This document shows positions 25,866 to 35,005 of a stretch of DNA of 64,000 nt, piece by piece. Below the pieces are notes generated by a model that ran no database searches, was not told the DNA's origin, and saw only the letters and a list, made by a program, of their open reading frames with translations. This stretch comes from ATX-6F1 sp037134455 (GTDB lineage: Bacteria; Cyanobacteriota; Cyanobacteriia; PCC-6307; Cyanobiaceae). Both the position numbers and the translations under genes were made by a program. The stretch's first letter is position 1. Each line of letters opens with the position of its first letter. The stretch lies in the NCBI GenBank assembly GCA_037134455.1, contig JBAXME010000006.1, positions 5,505-69,504 on the forward strand, written 5' to 3'.

Positions 25866-27430
25866 GTCCCGGGACCAAGGGCGCTGACCAGCTTGAACAG
25901 CTGCTCGGACCTGCGGTGGTCCTGATCCAGCCGGCCGTCGCACTGCTCGCCGCCACGGTTCTGTGGATCCTGATCTCCCTGCTCACGGGCCGCTGGCTGG
26001 CCCTGGCCTGGTGCAGTTGGTCGTTGGTGCTGCTGGCCACGGCCGTATGGCTTGAGCGTCCCTGGATCAATCGCCTGCCCCTGCCGCCCCTGACGGTGCT
26101 CACCCTTGTGGGCTTCATGCGATGGGGGCTCGGCGGTTTATTTCTGGTAGCCGCCGGCAGCCAAGTGCGGGCCGACGTGCTGCCCTGGACCCGGGCGCTG
26201 GAGCCCACCCAGGCCCTCTGGGGATTCCTGTCGACAGCCATCGTGGCTGTGGCCCTGCTCAACCGCCCAAAGCTGCTTCAACTGGATCCTGCGCCGATCA
26301 GCGCAGCCCTCCAGCGCCGGTTGCCCCTGCTTGTGCTGCTGCTCGCCTTGTTCAGTGTTGGTTACCTGCTGGTTGGGGTGATCTCTGGAACCCTCGACCG
26401 CAGCAACGTCAACTACGTCCACTGGACCATCCGGCTCTGGCGGGCCGACACGGTGTTTGTGCCCTTCCTGCGCCTCAAGGACCTCTTCTATCTGCTATTG
26501 CCCCTAGGGATCCAGGCGTGTCTGATTCCATCCCAGACCGACTCAGGGGGAAGCCCCCGGCGCTGGCTAGCGCCGCTGCTGATCCTGCTCACCCTCGTTT
26601 CGTTGGTTCTGGGGGGACTCACCGGTGGCCGGGGGTTGCTCCTGGCACCACTGGCGTTGCTGCTGTTCGGCCTCTGGATGACGGACCTGCGGGCCCGCAC
26701 GATCCGCTGGCTGTTTCTGGGCTTTCTGGTGTTCACCCTGGCCTTCATTCCCCTGATGGGAGCCCTGCGGGACACACCCAGCTTCCAGGCCACCAACTCC
26801 CAGAACCTTCTGGGGCGCATGGAAGTGATCGCCCAGAGCGCCTCAGCCGCCAGACCAAAGGGGGAGCAGCTGTCGGTGATCGGCAGGGACCTTTTCCCCT
26901 CCAGTGATCCATACCTGTTCCAGCCCCCTGGCTCCCTGCAGCAGCCCGCCGGCTGGAGAAGGCTGCAAGCTTTGCTCTTCCTTTGGGTGCCCAAGCACCT
27001 CTATCCCAACCGGCCGGAAATCAACGACGGCCACCTGATTGCCAAAGAGATCATGGGCACACCGATGGCGGGAACCGTGCGCGGCAAGCACGTGTGGTTC
27101 CCCAACGTGAGCTTCGCCGGCGATCTCTACTGGCGATTCCGCTGGAGCGGGGTGGTGATCGGTTCACTGCTGTTCGCCTCCTTCTATGCCCTGCTCAGTC
27201 GCCTCTGGTATCGGTGGGCCTCCCTGTCGGGTTCGCTGTTCGCCTTCCTGATCGCCGTTTACCCCGCCACCTTCTTCAACGGTGTGCCGTTGCGGTCGTT
27301 GTCGGAGACGGTGTGGAACTGGTTCTGGGACTTCCCCAAGTACCTGCTGGCGTTGGTGGTGTTGGCCTGGTTAGTGGAACGGCTTTACCCCCTAGTGCTG
27401 CGGACTACGGTGGCGCCCACGCGCCGATAA
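25832..27430 (+). CDS. Putative Wzy-type polysaccharide polymerase
   Basis: Encodes 532 residues with about eleven transmembrane helices. After the middle helices comes a long soluble loop (about 320-425) containing LGRMEVIAQSASAARPKGEQ, LFPSSDPYLFQPPG and NDGHLIAKEIMGTPMAG, then final helices with WFPNVSFAGDLYWRFRWSGV. This organisation is that of Wzy-like polymerases; the size is at the upper end. The ATG at 25832 lies inside the upstream gene; a later start would remove only part of the cytoplasmic N-terminus. A flippase gene lies two genes downstream, which supports a Wzx/Wzy system. Confidence 0.65.
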   Translation: MAQTPQRHLPLSPGTKGADQLEQLLGPAVVLIQPAVALLAATVLWILISLLTGRWLALAWCSWSLVLLATAVWLERPWINRLPLPPLTVLTLVGFMRWGLGGLFLVAAGSQVRADVLPWTRALEPTQALWGFLSTAIVAVALLNRPKLLQLDPAPISAALQRRLPLLVLLLALFSVGYLLVGVISGTLDRSNVNYVHWTIRLWRADTVFVPFLRLKDLFYLLLPLGIQACLIPSQTDSGGSPRRWLAPLLILLTLVSLVLGGLTGGRGLLLAPLALLLFGLWMTDLRARTIRWLFLGFLVFTLAFIPLMGALRDTPSFQATNSQNLLGRMEVIAQSASAARPKGEQLSVIGRDLFPSSDPYLFQPPGSLQQPAGWRRLQALLFLWVPKHLYPNRPEINDGHLIAKEIMGTPMAGTVRGKHVWFPNVSFAGDLYWRFRWSGVVIGSLLFASFYALLSRLWYRWASLSGSLFAFLIAVYPATFFNGVPLRSLSETVWNWFWDFPKYLLALVVLAWLVERLYPLVLRTTVAPTRR

Positions 27431-27439
27431 GCTGGGAGG

Positions 27440-28132
27440 ATGAGTCAGCGCTCCGAGCTGCCCAAGATCTCGCTGTTGCCCCACCGCTCCGATGCCCGGC
27501 TAGCGGAACTGATCGCCCGCCAGGTGCTGTCCCGCTACCCCAGTGGTTCCGTGCTGGACATCGGCTGCGGCGATGGGGTGGTGGGCCGCTGGCTGCCGAA
27601 GGTGACCACTTACAGGGGTCTGGATCTGGCGGATGCCTGTATCTACGACCAGAGCCACGACAACCCTTCGATCCGCTACGTGGATCCCGCCCAGTTGGAG
27701 CAGGTGCTGCAGAGCGAAGGGCAGTTCGACACCGTCCTGCTGTTGGACGTACTCGAACACACCCGCCGCTTCACCCCCCTGTTCGAGCAGGCCCTAGGCC
27801 AGGCCAAACGCCACGTGGTGGTCAGCCTGCCTAATGAGCTCTTCTTCTTCGACCGGCTGCGCTATCTGGGTGGCAGGGAGATACCCGCTCACAGCCTCGA
27901 CCTTGTGCCCCAACCGGAAGGTTTCAAGCACCAGTTCATGATTAACATCGCCAAGGCTAGGGCCCTCTTGGAGCAGGTGGCTGCGCCCGCCGGCTTCGAT
28001 CTGGTGGAGGAGGTGCAGCAGCCGCTGGTGGCTAAGCAACCCCTGCTCCAACCCCTGTTGGCCGGCCTGCGGGCAATTGGTTCGGCCCAGCTCTGGAGCA
28101 TGGGCAGCATCTTCGTGTTCGCTCGCCGTTGA
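27440..28132 (+). CDS. Class I SAM-dependent methyltransferase
   Basis: Encodes 230 residues. SAM motif I is VLDIGCGDGVVG (about 38-49), motif II/III lies in YRGLDLADA, and motif IV is TVLLLDVLEHTRRF, the methyltransferase_11/23-like pattern. It lies 9 bp downstream of the polymerase-like gene and overlaps the possible flippase start. In this setting it may methylate a sugar or cap the chain end; the substrate is not evident. Confidence 0.82.
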   Translation: MSQRSELPKISLLPHRSDARLAELIARQVLSRYPSGSVLDIGCGDGVVGRWLPKVTTYRGLDLADACIYDQSHDNPSIRYVDPAQLEQVLQSEGQFDTVLLLDVLEHTRRFTPLFEQALGQAKRHVVVSLPNELFFFDRLRYLGGREIPAHSLDLVPQPEGFKHQFMINIAKARALLEQVAAPAGFDLVEEVQQPLVAKQPLLQPLLAGLRAIGSAQLWSMGSIFVFARR

Positions 28133-29588
28133 TAGCCTCCTGGCACCCGAAACCCTTGATCTGAGCCCTCCTACCCTTCGTGCCGGGTTCCTGCACCTGC
28201 TGGGGGGTTCCGTGGTGGGGAGGGGATTGGGGTTTGCCCTCAATCTGCTGCTCAGCCGCAGCCTGGGACCAGAAAATCTGGGGCTCTTCAGCCTCATACT
28301 CACCACTACCCAGACCGTGGAGTTGACGGTGCGGGGCGGGGTGGACTACGGCATCACCTGCGCCCTCACCGGGCCCGGTGCGGCGCTGGCGGCCGAGCGC
28401 CAGGGTGAGATTGCCCACACCGCCCTGCGCGTGGTGCAGCTGGCCACCGCCGTGGTAGTGCTGAGCCTATGGCTTTGGGTGATGCCAGGCGGCGGCCTTT
28501 TGCCCCGCAGCCTGCCGCTGGAGCGGGGAACCTTGGTGCTGGCCCTGGTGGTGATCAGTTCTCTGGAAACCCTCTCGGCCCTGCAGTGGGACCTGCTGCT
28601 GGTCAAAGGTCGCACCGCGGCCCTTGCCCTGCGCCAGGGCGTGTTCGCCCCCGGCAAACTGCTGGCGGCCTCACTCGGGGCCCTGGTGGGGGGCATCGGC
28701 GGTGCGCTGGTGGGGTTCGCGGTAGTGGTGGCGGTGCAGGGGAGTTGGCTGCGACAGCGCTGCAGGCGTCTGTTGCCGTGGCCCAGCCAGAGCCATTTCG
28801 AGCTGGCCATCGCTGTCGATCTGGTGCGCCAGGGGATTCCCCTCTACGCCACCAACCTGATGGCCTCGCTGGTGTTTCTGCCACTGCTGGCGGGGGTGGC
28901 CCGAGACCAGGGGCTAGCGGAGGTGGGCTTCCTGCGGGTTGGGCAGATTGTGGTGCAGCTCTTCACCCTGCTGCCAGGGGCTCTGGTGCCGGTCTTGTTC
29001 GTGCGCCTGCGGGAAAGCGAGCACCTCCACGAGCAAACCCGAGGCATCGAACGCTCCCTGCGGCTGCTGTGGTGGAGCGGCCTGGTCTGCTTGGTGCTCT
29101 ACCTGCTGCTAGATCGCTGGGTGGTGCCCCTCTTCTTCGGGGCCGCCTTCCTGCCTTCCCTGCAGGCCACCCGGGTACTGGTGCTGGCGGCTGTGGCTGA
29201 GTCCCTAAGTCAGGTACTCCACCAGCCCCTGCTGGCCTCCCGTCGCACCGGCCTGTTTTTGCTGACCCAGAACGGTGCGGCCCTGCTCGCGGCAGGGGCG
29301 GGAGCCCTGCTGATCCCGCGGCTGGGGGTGGGGGGATTCCTAGTGGCGAAGCTGGTGTTTGCCCTGGTGCCGCTGCTCACCTATTTCGCCGTGGCCCAGA
29401 ACGGATTCAACGCCGCTGCGCCGCTCTGGCGCCACCTGGTGCTCACCCTGGCGCTGCTGCCCCTGTGCTGGTTGCCAGACCAAGGGAACAACGCTTACGC
29501 CGCATGGGAACCGATGGCCCTGCTGGTGGCCCTAGGGCTGCTGGCCATTGATGGCTGGCCGCTGCGGCGCTGGGTGGGGAGTTCCTGA
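28077..29588 (+). CDS. Wzx-like polysaccharide flippase
   Basis: Encodes about 500 residues with 12-14 hydrophobic segments. FLHLLGGSVVGRGLGFALNL followed by LLSRSLGPENLGLFSLILT is the MATE/Wzx-type N-terminus, and GIPLYATNLMASLVFLPLLA occurs in the middle. Wzx moves undecaprenyl-linked repeat units across the inner membrane. The start is uncertain: the frame has no ATG or GTG near the first helix, only a TTG at 28077 (inside the methyltransferase gene) or a CTG at 28140. The stop overlaps the next start as TGATG. Confidence 0.82.
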   Translation: MVRPSSGAWAASSCSLAVDSLLAPETLDLSPPTLRAGFLHLLGGSVVGRGLGFALNLLLSRSLGPENLGLFSLILTTTQTVELTVRGGVDYGITCALTGPGAALAAERQGEIAHTALRVVQLATAVVVLSLWLWVMPGGGLLPRSLPLERGTLVLALVVISSLETLSALQWDLLLVKGRTAALALRQGVFAPGKLLAASLGALVGGIGGALVGFAVVVAVQGSWLRQRCRRLLPWPSQSHFELAIAVDLVRQGIPLYATNLMASLVFLPLLAGVARDQGLAEVGFLRVGQIVVQLFTLLPGALVPVLFVRLRESEHLHEQTRGIERSLRLLWWSGLVCLVLYLLLDRWVVPLFFGAAFLPSLQATRVLVLAAVAESLSQVLHQPLLASRRTGLFLLTQNGAALLAAGAGALLIPRLGVGGFLVAKLVFALVPLLTYFAVAQNGFNAAAPLWRHLVLTLALLPLCWLPDQGNNAYAAWEPMALLVALGLLAIDGWPLRRWVGSS

Positions 29589-30625
29589 TGCAACCGCTTC
29601 GCATACTGTTCCTCACCGAAGACCGGGAGGACTACCTAGCCGATGGCCTACTGCATGGCTTGCGGCACACCCCTTGGGTTGAGGTGGTGGACGAGCCCCG
29701 CAAGCACTGCCTCTACAGCGGAGAGATCCGGAGCCACCGATGCCCTGAGTTAGGGGTGCGTGGGGGAGGCTTCAACCTCTACGGCACACTTTCAACAAGG
29801 GGGGAGCCGGAACGGAACCAGATTTTTCGCAAGCTCGAACGGGGCTGGTTCGATCTGGTGATTTTGGGCAACGTATGGCGCCAGTGGGGTCAACTCCTCG
29901 ATAGGAGGGACCTACTTGGCACCGTGCCGCTGGCACTGCTCGACGGCGATGACGATCCACGGCTCTACCCGGGGTCAACCACCCACTTAAGACGCTTTGG
30001 ACCTTGGCGCTCGTTGGCGGCCTTGCTGGGTCATCCACGGTGTCTGTACTTCAAACGTGAATGGCAAGTAGCCGGACCGCTGGCGCGGGCAGGGGGCCGC
30101 TGGATCGGGCTGAACTCTTCGCAAATTCGCCCGACCAGCTTCTCGATTCCTGAGGACAAGCTTGTGGATTCCAGCAGGCTTGATCAGCCCAGGCCCCAAC
30201 GTTTTCCCACCCATATCGTCGATCCGGAGGTGCAGGAGCTGGTGGGGGGGCAGATGGCCTATGCCTTTTCCTCGGAGGCCGATTACAACGCCGATCTACG
30301 GCGGAGCCGCTTCGGGATCACCTCAAGGCGCTCCGGCTGGGACTGCCTGCGGCACCTCGAACTGGCGGCCAACGGCTGCGTGCTCTGTTTTCGCGATCTC
30401 ACCGACAAACCTGCCTCCTGCGCACCCCATGGGCTCCATGCGGGGAACTGCATCAGCTATCGCTCCGGCGGGGAACTGCTGGAGCGGTTGGACAAGCTGC
30501 CCTCAGAAGAGGAGGACAAGCTGCGCAAGGGGGCTTGGGCGTGGGCACGGGCCCACACAACCAGGAAGGCGGCGGCACTTTTCCTGGAGGCCTTCGGCTG
30601 GCGCGACGGAGCACCGCTGGCCTGA
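29588..30625 (+). CDS. Putative GT-B-like sugar transferase, unclassified
   Basis: Encodes 345 residues. The N-terminus QPLRILFLTEDREDYLADGL looks like a Rossmann start and WFDLVILGNVWRQWGQLL like a second strand. VPLALLDGDDDPRLYPGST has an acidic cluster. The C-terminal half has AYAFSSEADYNADLRRSRFG, SRRSGWDCLRHLELAANGCV and the terminal ARAHTTRKAAALFLEAFGW, reminiscent of glycosyl-transferase group-1-like domains in CgeB proteins. It overlaps both neighbours by one base. Function is inferred from the cluster only. Confidence 0.55.
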   Translation: MQPLRILFLTEDREDYLADGLLHGLRHTPWVEVVDEPRKHCLYSGEIRSHRCPELGVRGGGFNLYGTLSTRGEPERNQIFRKLERGWFDLVILGNVWRQWGQLLDRRDLLGTVPLALLDGDDDPRLYPGSTTHLRRFGPWRSLAALLGHPRCLYFKREWQVAGPLARAGGRWIGLNSSQIRPTSFSIPEDKLVDSSRLDQPRPQRFPTHIVDPEVQELVGGQMAYAFSSEADYNADLRRSRFGITSRRSGWDCLRHLELAANGCVLCFRDLTDKPASCAPHGLHAGNCISYRSGGELLERLDKLPSEEEDKLRKGAWAWARAHTTRKAAALFLEAFGWRDGAPLA

Positions 30626-31809
30626 TGCGCATCCTCCACTTTCTTCCGGTTTACGCACCGGCCTGGCAGTTCGGCGGCCCCGTTCTGAGCGTGAGTCGCC
30701 TGTGTGAGGGGCTGGCCAAAGAAGGCGCCGATGTGCGGGTGATCACCACCACAGCGGGCCTACCGAACTGGCCGAAGGCCCAGACCGGGGTGCCGGTGAC
30801 CCATGACGGCGTGCCGGTGACCTACTACCCCGTGGACCGCCAGGGGGGCCCGATCCGCTCGCGGGCCCTTGAGCGGGCTCTGCCGGAGGTGATGGAGGGG
30901 GTGGACCTGCTCCACCTCAGTTCCATCTGGCAACCCCTTGGTGTCCCGGTGCAGCAAGCCGCCCTGAAGCGGGGCATTCCTGTGCTCTCCAGCCTGCGGG
31001 GGGCCCTGGGGCCCTACTCCCTGCGGCGGGGCTGGTGGAAGAAACTTCCCTGGTTCCTGCTGCGGGAGCGGCCGCTGCTGCAGTGGGCGGCGGGGCTGCA
31101 CGTCACCAGCAGCCAGGAAGCCACGGAACTGCGGGGGCTGGGGCTGCGCGCGCCCCGCTTCCTGCTGCCCAATCCCCTCGACCTCAGCCACCTGCGCCCC
31201 GATCCTGAGCAGGGACTCCGCTGGCGGCTTGACCAGGGCCTCGATCCCAAGCAGCCCCTGCTGCTGGTCTGCGGCCGGCTGCACCACAAGAAGGGCCTCG
31301 ACCTCCTTCCGGCGGCCCTCGCCCCCCTGGCCCATCGGCCCTGGCAACTGGTGGTGGTGGGCCAAGACGCCGATGGCAGCGGCCTGCGCCTGCGAAGGGC
31401 CTTCGAGCGGACAGGGCTGGCGGAGCGGGTGCACTGGCGCAACACCATGGCGGCCACCGCGCTGGGGGGGGCCTACAACGCCGCCGACCTGCTGCTGCTG
31501 CCCAGCCGCCACGAAAACTTCGGCAACGTGGTGGTGGAGGCCCTGGCATGCGGCGCCAGGGTGCTCATCAGCGACCGCACCGGCGTCGGCGGCGATCTGC
31601 GGGACTGCCCCTTCGCCACCGTGCGCCCCCGCCGAACCGCCGACTGGAGCGGCACCCTGGCGGCCTGGCTGGAGCGGCCCGAACGGGGCGGGGCCGAGGC
31701 AGCCCAGTGGGCAGCCGCCCACTACGGCCAACCCATGGTGGCCCGCCGCGCCATGGAGATCTATGCGGAGATCCTGCAGACTCGGTTCGATTGCCCCCGC
31801 CGTCCCTGA
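30625..31809 (+). CDS. Glycosyltransferase family 4 (GT-B)
   Basis: Encodes 394 residues. ILHFLPVYAPAWQFGGPVLS is the WcaI/GT4-like N-terminus, with the Gly-Gly-Pro loop contacting the acceptor. The donor domain has LLLVCGRLHHKKGLDLLPAA, WQLVVVGQDADGSGLRLRRA and the E-x7-E motif in PSRHENFGNVVVEALACGA. Start ATG at 30625 overlaps the upstream TGA by one base. Sugar specificity is unknown. Confidence 0.88.
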   Translation: MRILHFLPVYAPAWQFGGPVLSVSRLCEGLAKEGADVRVITTTAGLPNWPKAQTGVPVTHDGVPVTYYPVDRQGGPIRSRALERALPEVMEGVDLLHLSSIWQPLGVPVQQAALKRGIPVLSSLRGALGPYSLRRGWWKKLPWFLLRERPLLQWAAGLHVTSSQEATELRGLGLRAPRFLLPNPLDLSHLRPDPEQGLRWRLDQGLDPKQPLLLVCGRLHHKKGLDLLPAALAPLAHRPWQLVVVGQDADGSGLRLRRAFERTGLAERVHWRNTMAATALGGAYNAADLLLLPSRHENFGNVVVEALACGARVLISDRTGVGGDLRDCPFATVRPRRTADWSGTLAAWLERPERGGAEAAQWAAAHYGQPMVARRAMEIYAEILQTRFDCPRRP

Positions 31810-32705
31810 GCGCGTCCACCCCCGTCGTCGTCCCCCGCCATCCGCGTCTGGCCCCCACGTTGGCGGCCGTGGTGCTCACCCTCGACGAGGCCGCCAACCT
31901 GCCCCGCTGCCTGGGCTCCCTGGACTGGTGCGACGAGCGGCTGGTGGTGGACTCCGGCAGCAGCGACGGCGGCCAGCAGCTGGCCCGCTCCCTTGGGGCG
32001 CGGGTACTGGAGCATCGCCAGAGCGGGCGCTTCCTAATCACGGAGCAACGCAACTGGGCCCTGCGTCAAGGGGGCCTGCACAGCGACTGGGTGCTGTTCC
32101 TCGATGCCGACGAGCAGGTGGGGCCCGCCTGCCGTCAGGCGATCCTGAACGCCATCAACGATGCCCACGCCCCCGATGGCTTTGAGCTCACCCCCCGCTA
32201 CTGGTTCCTGGGCCGCTGGCTGAAGCGCACCCAGGGCTACCCCAACTGGCATCCACGCCTGCTGCGCCTGGGCCGGCTGAGCTTCGAAGGGGGCGTCTGG
32301 GAGAGCTTTGCGGCCCCCGGCCCAGCCGGAGGGGCGGCGGGGGGGATCCAGGTGGGGCGCATCGCCGCGCCCTACGAGCACTTCGCCTTCAGCAAGGGCA
32401 TTGACGACTGGCTGGAGCGCCACCGCCGCTACGCCGACTGGGAGGCGGAGCGGATCGTGGCCTACCGGGCCGGCGAGGGCGCAGCAGCCCTGGGCACGGG
32501 CCGCTGGCTGGGGCTCCGGCGCCTGGCGGCCCGGCTGTGGCCCCTGCGGCCCCTGCTCCGTTTCGGCCAGAAATATGTGCTGCAGGGGGGCTTCACAGAG
32601 GGCTGGCAAGGGCTGCTCTTCGCCCTGCTGATGGCCACCTACGACCTGATCACCGTGGTGAAGGTGATCGAGCTCAGGCGCAGAGCCAGGGGGCTGCCCC
32701 TGTGA
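31791..32705 (+). CDS. Glycosyltransferase family 2 (WaaE/KdtX-like)
   Basis: Encodes about 304 residues. LAAVVLTLDEAANLPRCLGS, RLVVDSGSSDGGQQLARSL and VLFLDADEQVGPACRQAIL are the GT2 nucleotide and DxD motifs. KRTQGYPNWHPRLLRLGRLS with a later AAPYEHFAFSKGIDDWLERH pattern resembles LPS core glucosyltransferases of the WaaE/KdtX group, and a hydrophobic C-terminus may associate with the membrane. No ATG is available; the TTG at 31791 (19 bp overlap) or the CTG at 31806 is the likely start. The stop overlaps the next gene as GTGA. Confidence 0.8.
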   Translation: MPPPSLSASTPVVVPRHPRLAPTLAAVVLTLDEAANLPRCLGSLDWCDERLVVDSGSSDGGQQLARSLGARVLEHRQSGRFLITEQRNWALRQGGLHSDWVLFLDADEQVGPACRQAILNAINDAHAPDGFELTPRYWFLGRWLKRTQGYPNWHPRLLRLGRLSFEGGVWESFAAPGPAGGAAGGIQVGRIAAPYEHFAFSKGIDDWLERHRRYADWEAERIVAYRAGEGAAALGTGRWLGLRRLAARLWPLRPLLRFGQKYVLQGGFTEGWQGLLFALLMATYDLITVVKVIELRRRARGLPL

Positions 32706-33922
32706 GCCACGGCCGCCGCCTGTTGCTGATCAGCGAGCACTTCCAGCCCAGCACCGGGGCCACCGCCCAGCTGATGAGCGACCTGGCCCGGGGGCTCAGC
32801 GAGCGCGGCTGGGGCGTCACCGTGCTGACCGCCACCCCAGGGGGCGCCTTGCCGTTTGCCGTGGTGCGGCTGAACGGGACCGCCGTTGCCGACACTGCGG
32901 GGCTCAGTGTCTTGCAGAAAGCCCTGCGGGGGGTACGGTTCCTGATGGGGTCGCTGCTGTGGTGCCTGCGCCACGGCCAACGCGGCGATGTGGTGCTGAT
33001 CGTCTCCAACCCCCCCTTCATCGGCCTGCTCGGACCGCTGATCCAGGCCGTGCGGGGGCTCCCCTACCTGTTCGTATTCCAGGATCTCTTTCCCCGTTCG
33101 GCGGTGCTCAGCGGCGTCCTGCCGGCGGCGGGGCCGGCGGCGCTGTTGTGGCACTTTCTGATGGGGGAAGTGTGCCGACGCAGTCGGGCCACGGTGGTGC
33201 TCAGCCAGGCCATGGAGCAACGGCTGCGGAGGGATCTGGGATCTAGCCCTGAGGCCCGCAGGCCCCAGCGGCCACTGCCCCTGGCGGTGATCCACAACTG
33301 GGCGGTGGAGCGGGCCCTCGACGGCCCCAGGGCCTCCAATCCCTTTGCTTTCGACCACGGTTTCGCCAACCGATTCACCCTCCAATATTCGGGAAACTTC
33401 GGCCGCCTTCACGATCTGCTCACCCTGTTGGAGGCCGCCCGCCTGCTGGGGGCTGAGCCGGTGCAGTTCGTGTTCATCGGTGGGGGCGCCAAGCAGAACC
33501 AGATCGAGGCCTACGCCGATGTCTTCTCGCTTCCCCACGTACTGCGGCTGCCCTACCAGCAGCGGGAGCGGCTACCCGTGAGCCTGGGGGCCTGCGACCT
33601 GGCCGCCATCGGCCTGATCCCCGGCGCCGAGGACACGGTGGCCCCCTGCAAGTTTTATGGAATTCTCGCCAGCGGCCGCGGTGTGGTGCTGATCGCTCGC
33701 CGCAGCTGCGACCTGGCCCAACTGGTGCTGCAGGAGGGCTGCGGCATCGTGGTGGAACCGGGGGAGGCGGCGGAGCTGGCCGAACAACTCCTGGCCCTCA
33801 GCCGCGATCCCCACGAGGTGGCCGCCATGGGTCATCGCAGTCGGGAGCTCTACGAGCGCCGCTTCGGCCTGGAGCGATCCCTGGGGCACTACGAGCGGCT
33901 GCTGAAGGGGCAGAACCCATGA
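32702..33922 (+). CDS. Glycosyltransferase family 4 (WbuB-like)
   Basis: Encodes 406 residues from a GTG overlapping the upstream stop (GTGA). LLLISEHFQPSTGATAQLMS and the Ser/Asn-rich VVLIVSNPPFIGLLGPLIQ occur in the N-terminal domain, YLFVFQDLFPRSAVLSGVLP in the middle, and NRFTLQYSGNFGRLHDLLTL and GAEDTVAPCKFYGILASGRG in the donor domain. This matches WbuB-type GT4 enzymes that transfer N-acetyl-L-fucosamine or related sugars, but the donor here cannot be fixed. Confidence 0.87.
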   Translation: MSHGRRLLLISEHFQPSTGATAQLMSDLARGLSERGWGVTVLTATPGGALPFAVVRLNGTAVADTAGLSVLQKALRGVRFLMGSLLWCLRHGQRGDVVLIVSNPPFIGLLGPLIQAVRGLPYLFVFQDLFPRSAVLSGVLPAAGPAALLWHFLMGEVCRRSRATVVLSQAMEQRLRRDLGSSPEARRPQRPLPLAVIHNWAVERALDGPRASNPFAFDHGFANRFTLQYSGNFGRLHDLLTLLEAARLLGAEPVQFVFIGGGAKQNQIEAYADVFSLPHVLRLPYQQRERLPVSLGACDLAAIGLIPGAEDTVAPCKFYGILASGRGVVLIARRSCDLAQLVLQEGCGIVVEPGEAAELAEQLLALSRDPHEVAAMGHRSRELYERRFGLERSLGHYERLLKGQNP

Positions 33923-35004
33923 TCCTGCTCCTCAGCTACGACGTGCGCCGCCGGGGGGGCATCGAGCGACTCACCCTCCAGGTGGCCGCCAGCCTCGAGC
34001 GCCAGGGCCAACGGGTGCGGCTGCTCTACCCCCGGCGGCTGGGGCCGGGTTCAGTTGGGCGCTGGCTGGGGCGGGCGCGGTTCCTGCTGGAGCTGATCCG
34101 CTGGCTGCCCCAGGCCGAAACCGTGCTGAGCATGCATGCCCATCTGCTGGCGCCCCTGGGCTTGCTGGGCACCTGGCGGCCAAAACGAGGGGGTCAGCAG
34201 GGGCGACGGTTCTGCTGGCTCCACGGCATCGAGGTGTGGGGAACGGCCCTGGCGCCCCTCAGCGCAGGCCTGCGCAGCTGCGGAGGCCTCGTGGCCAGCA
34301 GCAGCTTCACCCGCGACCGACTGCTGGAGCAGCCGGGCCCCTGGCCGCCAGTGGCGGTGGTGCATCCGATGGCCGATCCGATCGGGCAGGAGGGAGGGCC
34401 TTCCCCCCCGCCGGTGGCCATGCGACTCCTCACGGTGGCCCGCATGGATTCTCGGGAGCTTTACAAGGGGCATCGACTGGTGCTGGCGGCCCTGCACTTG
34501 CTCTTGGAGTCCCAGCGGCTGCCGGCCGACCTGCTCTGGAGCGTGGTGGGGGAAGGGGATGACCGGGCCGCCCTGGAGCGGGCCACCGCCGACCTGGGCC
34601 TGGATCCCTGGGTGCGGTTCCGGGGCGGCCTCAGCGACGGGGAACTGGCCGCGGAACTGCGGGCCTGCTCCTTGATGGTGATGCCCAGTGCCTACGGGAT
34701 CGAACCCAATGGCCGGGCCTGTGGCGAGGGCTTCGGCATCGCCTACCTGGAGGCGGCCCTGGCGGGACGCGCCTCGATCGCCTGTCGCCTGGGAGGCCAA
34801 AGCGATCTGATCGTGGATGGCGAAACGGGCTGGTTGATCGATCCGGAGGTTGATCAGCTGGCGGCCCTGCTGAGCCGGCTGGCAGCGGATCCCGCGTTGA
34901 TGGCCCGGGCGGGGGAACGGGCCCGGCGGCGAGCCCTGGAGCGGTTCTCGCCCGCCTGCTTCGATCGGGCCCTGGCCGAAGCCCTGCAGCTGGGGATGCC
35001 CTGA
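33919..35004 (+). CDS. Glycosyltransferase family 4 (GT-B)
   Basis: Encodes 361 residues. LLLSYDVRRRGGIERLTLQV is the acceptor loop, HGIEVWGTALAPL lies in the N-domain, MRLLTVARMDSRELYKGHRL starts the donor domain, and GEGFGIAYLEAALAGRASIA carries the E-x7-E pair. PSAYGIEPNGRACGEGFG is an extended loop typical of mannosyl/glucosyl transferases of the PimA-like type. The ATG at 33919 overlaps the upstream gene by 4 bp; asnB follows after 1 bp. Confidence 0.87.
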   Translation: MILLLSYDVRRRGGIERLTLQVAASLERQGQRVRLLYPRRLGPGSVGRWLGRARFLLELIRWLPQAETVLSMHAHLLAPLGLLGTWRPKRGGQQGRRFCWLHGIEVWGTALAPLSAGLRSCGGLVASSSFTRDRLLEQPGPWPPVAVVHPMADPIGQEGGPSPPPVAMRLLTVARMDSRELYKGHRLVLAALHLLLESQRLPADLLWSVVGEGDDRAALERATADLGLDPWVRFRGGLSDGELAAELRACSLMVMPSAYGIEPNGRACGEGFGIAYLEAALAGRASIACRLGGQSDLIVDGETGWLIDPEVDQLAALLSRLAADPALMARAGERARRRALERFSPACFDRALAEALQLGMP

Positions 35005-35005
35005 G

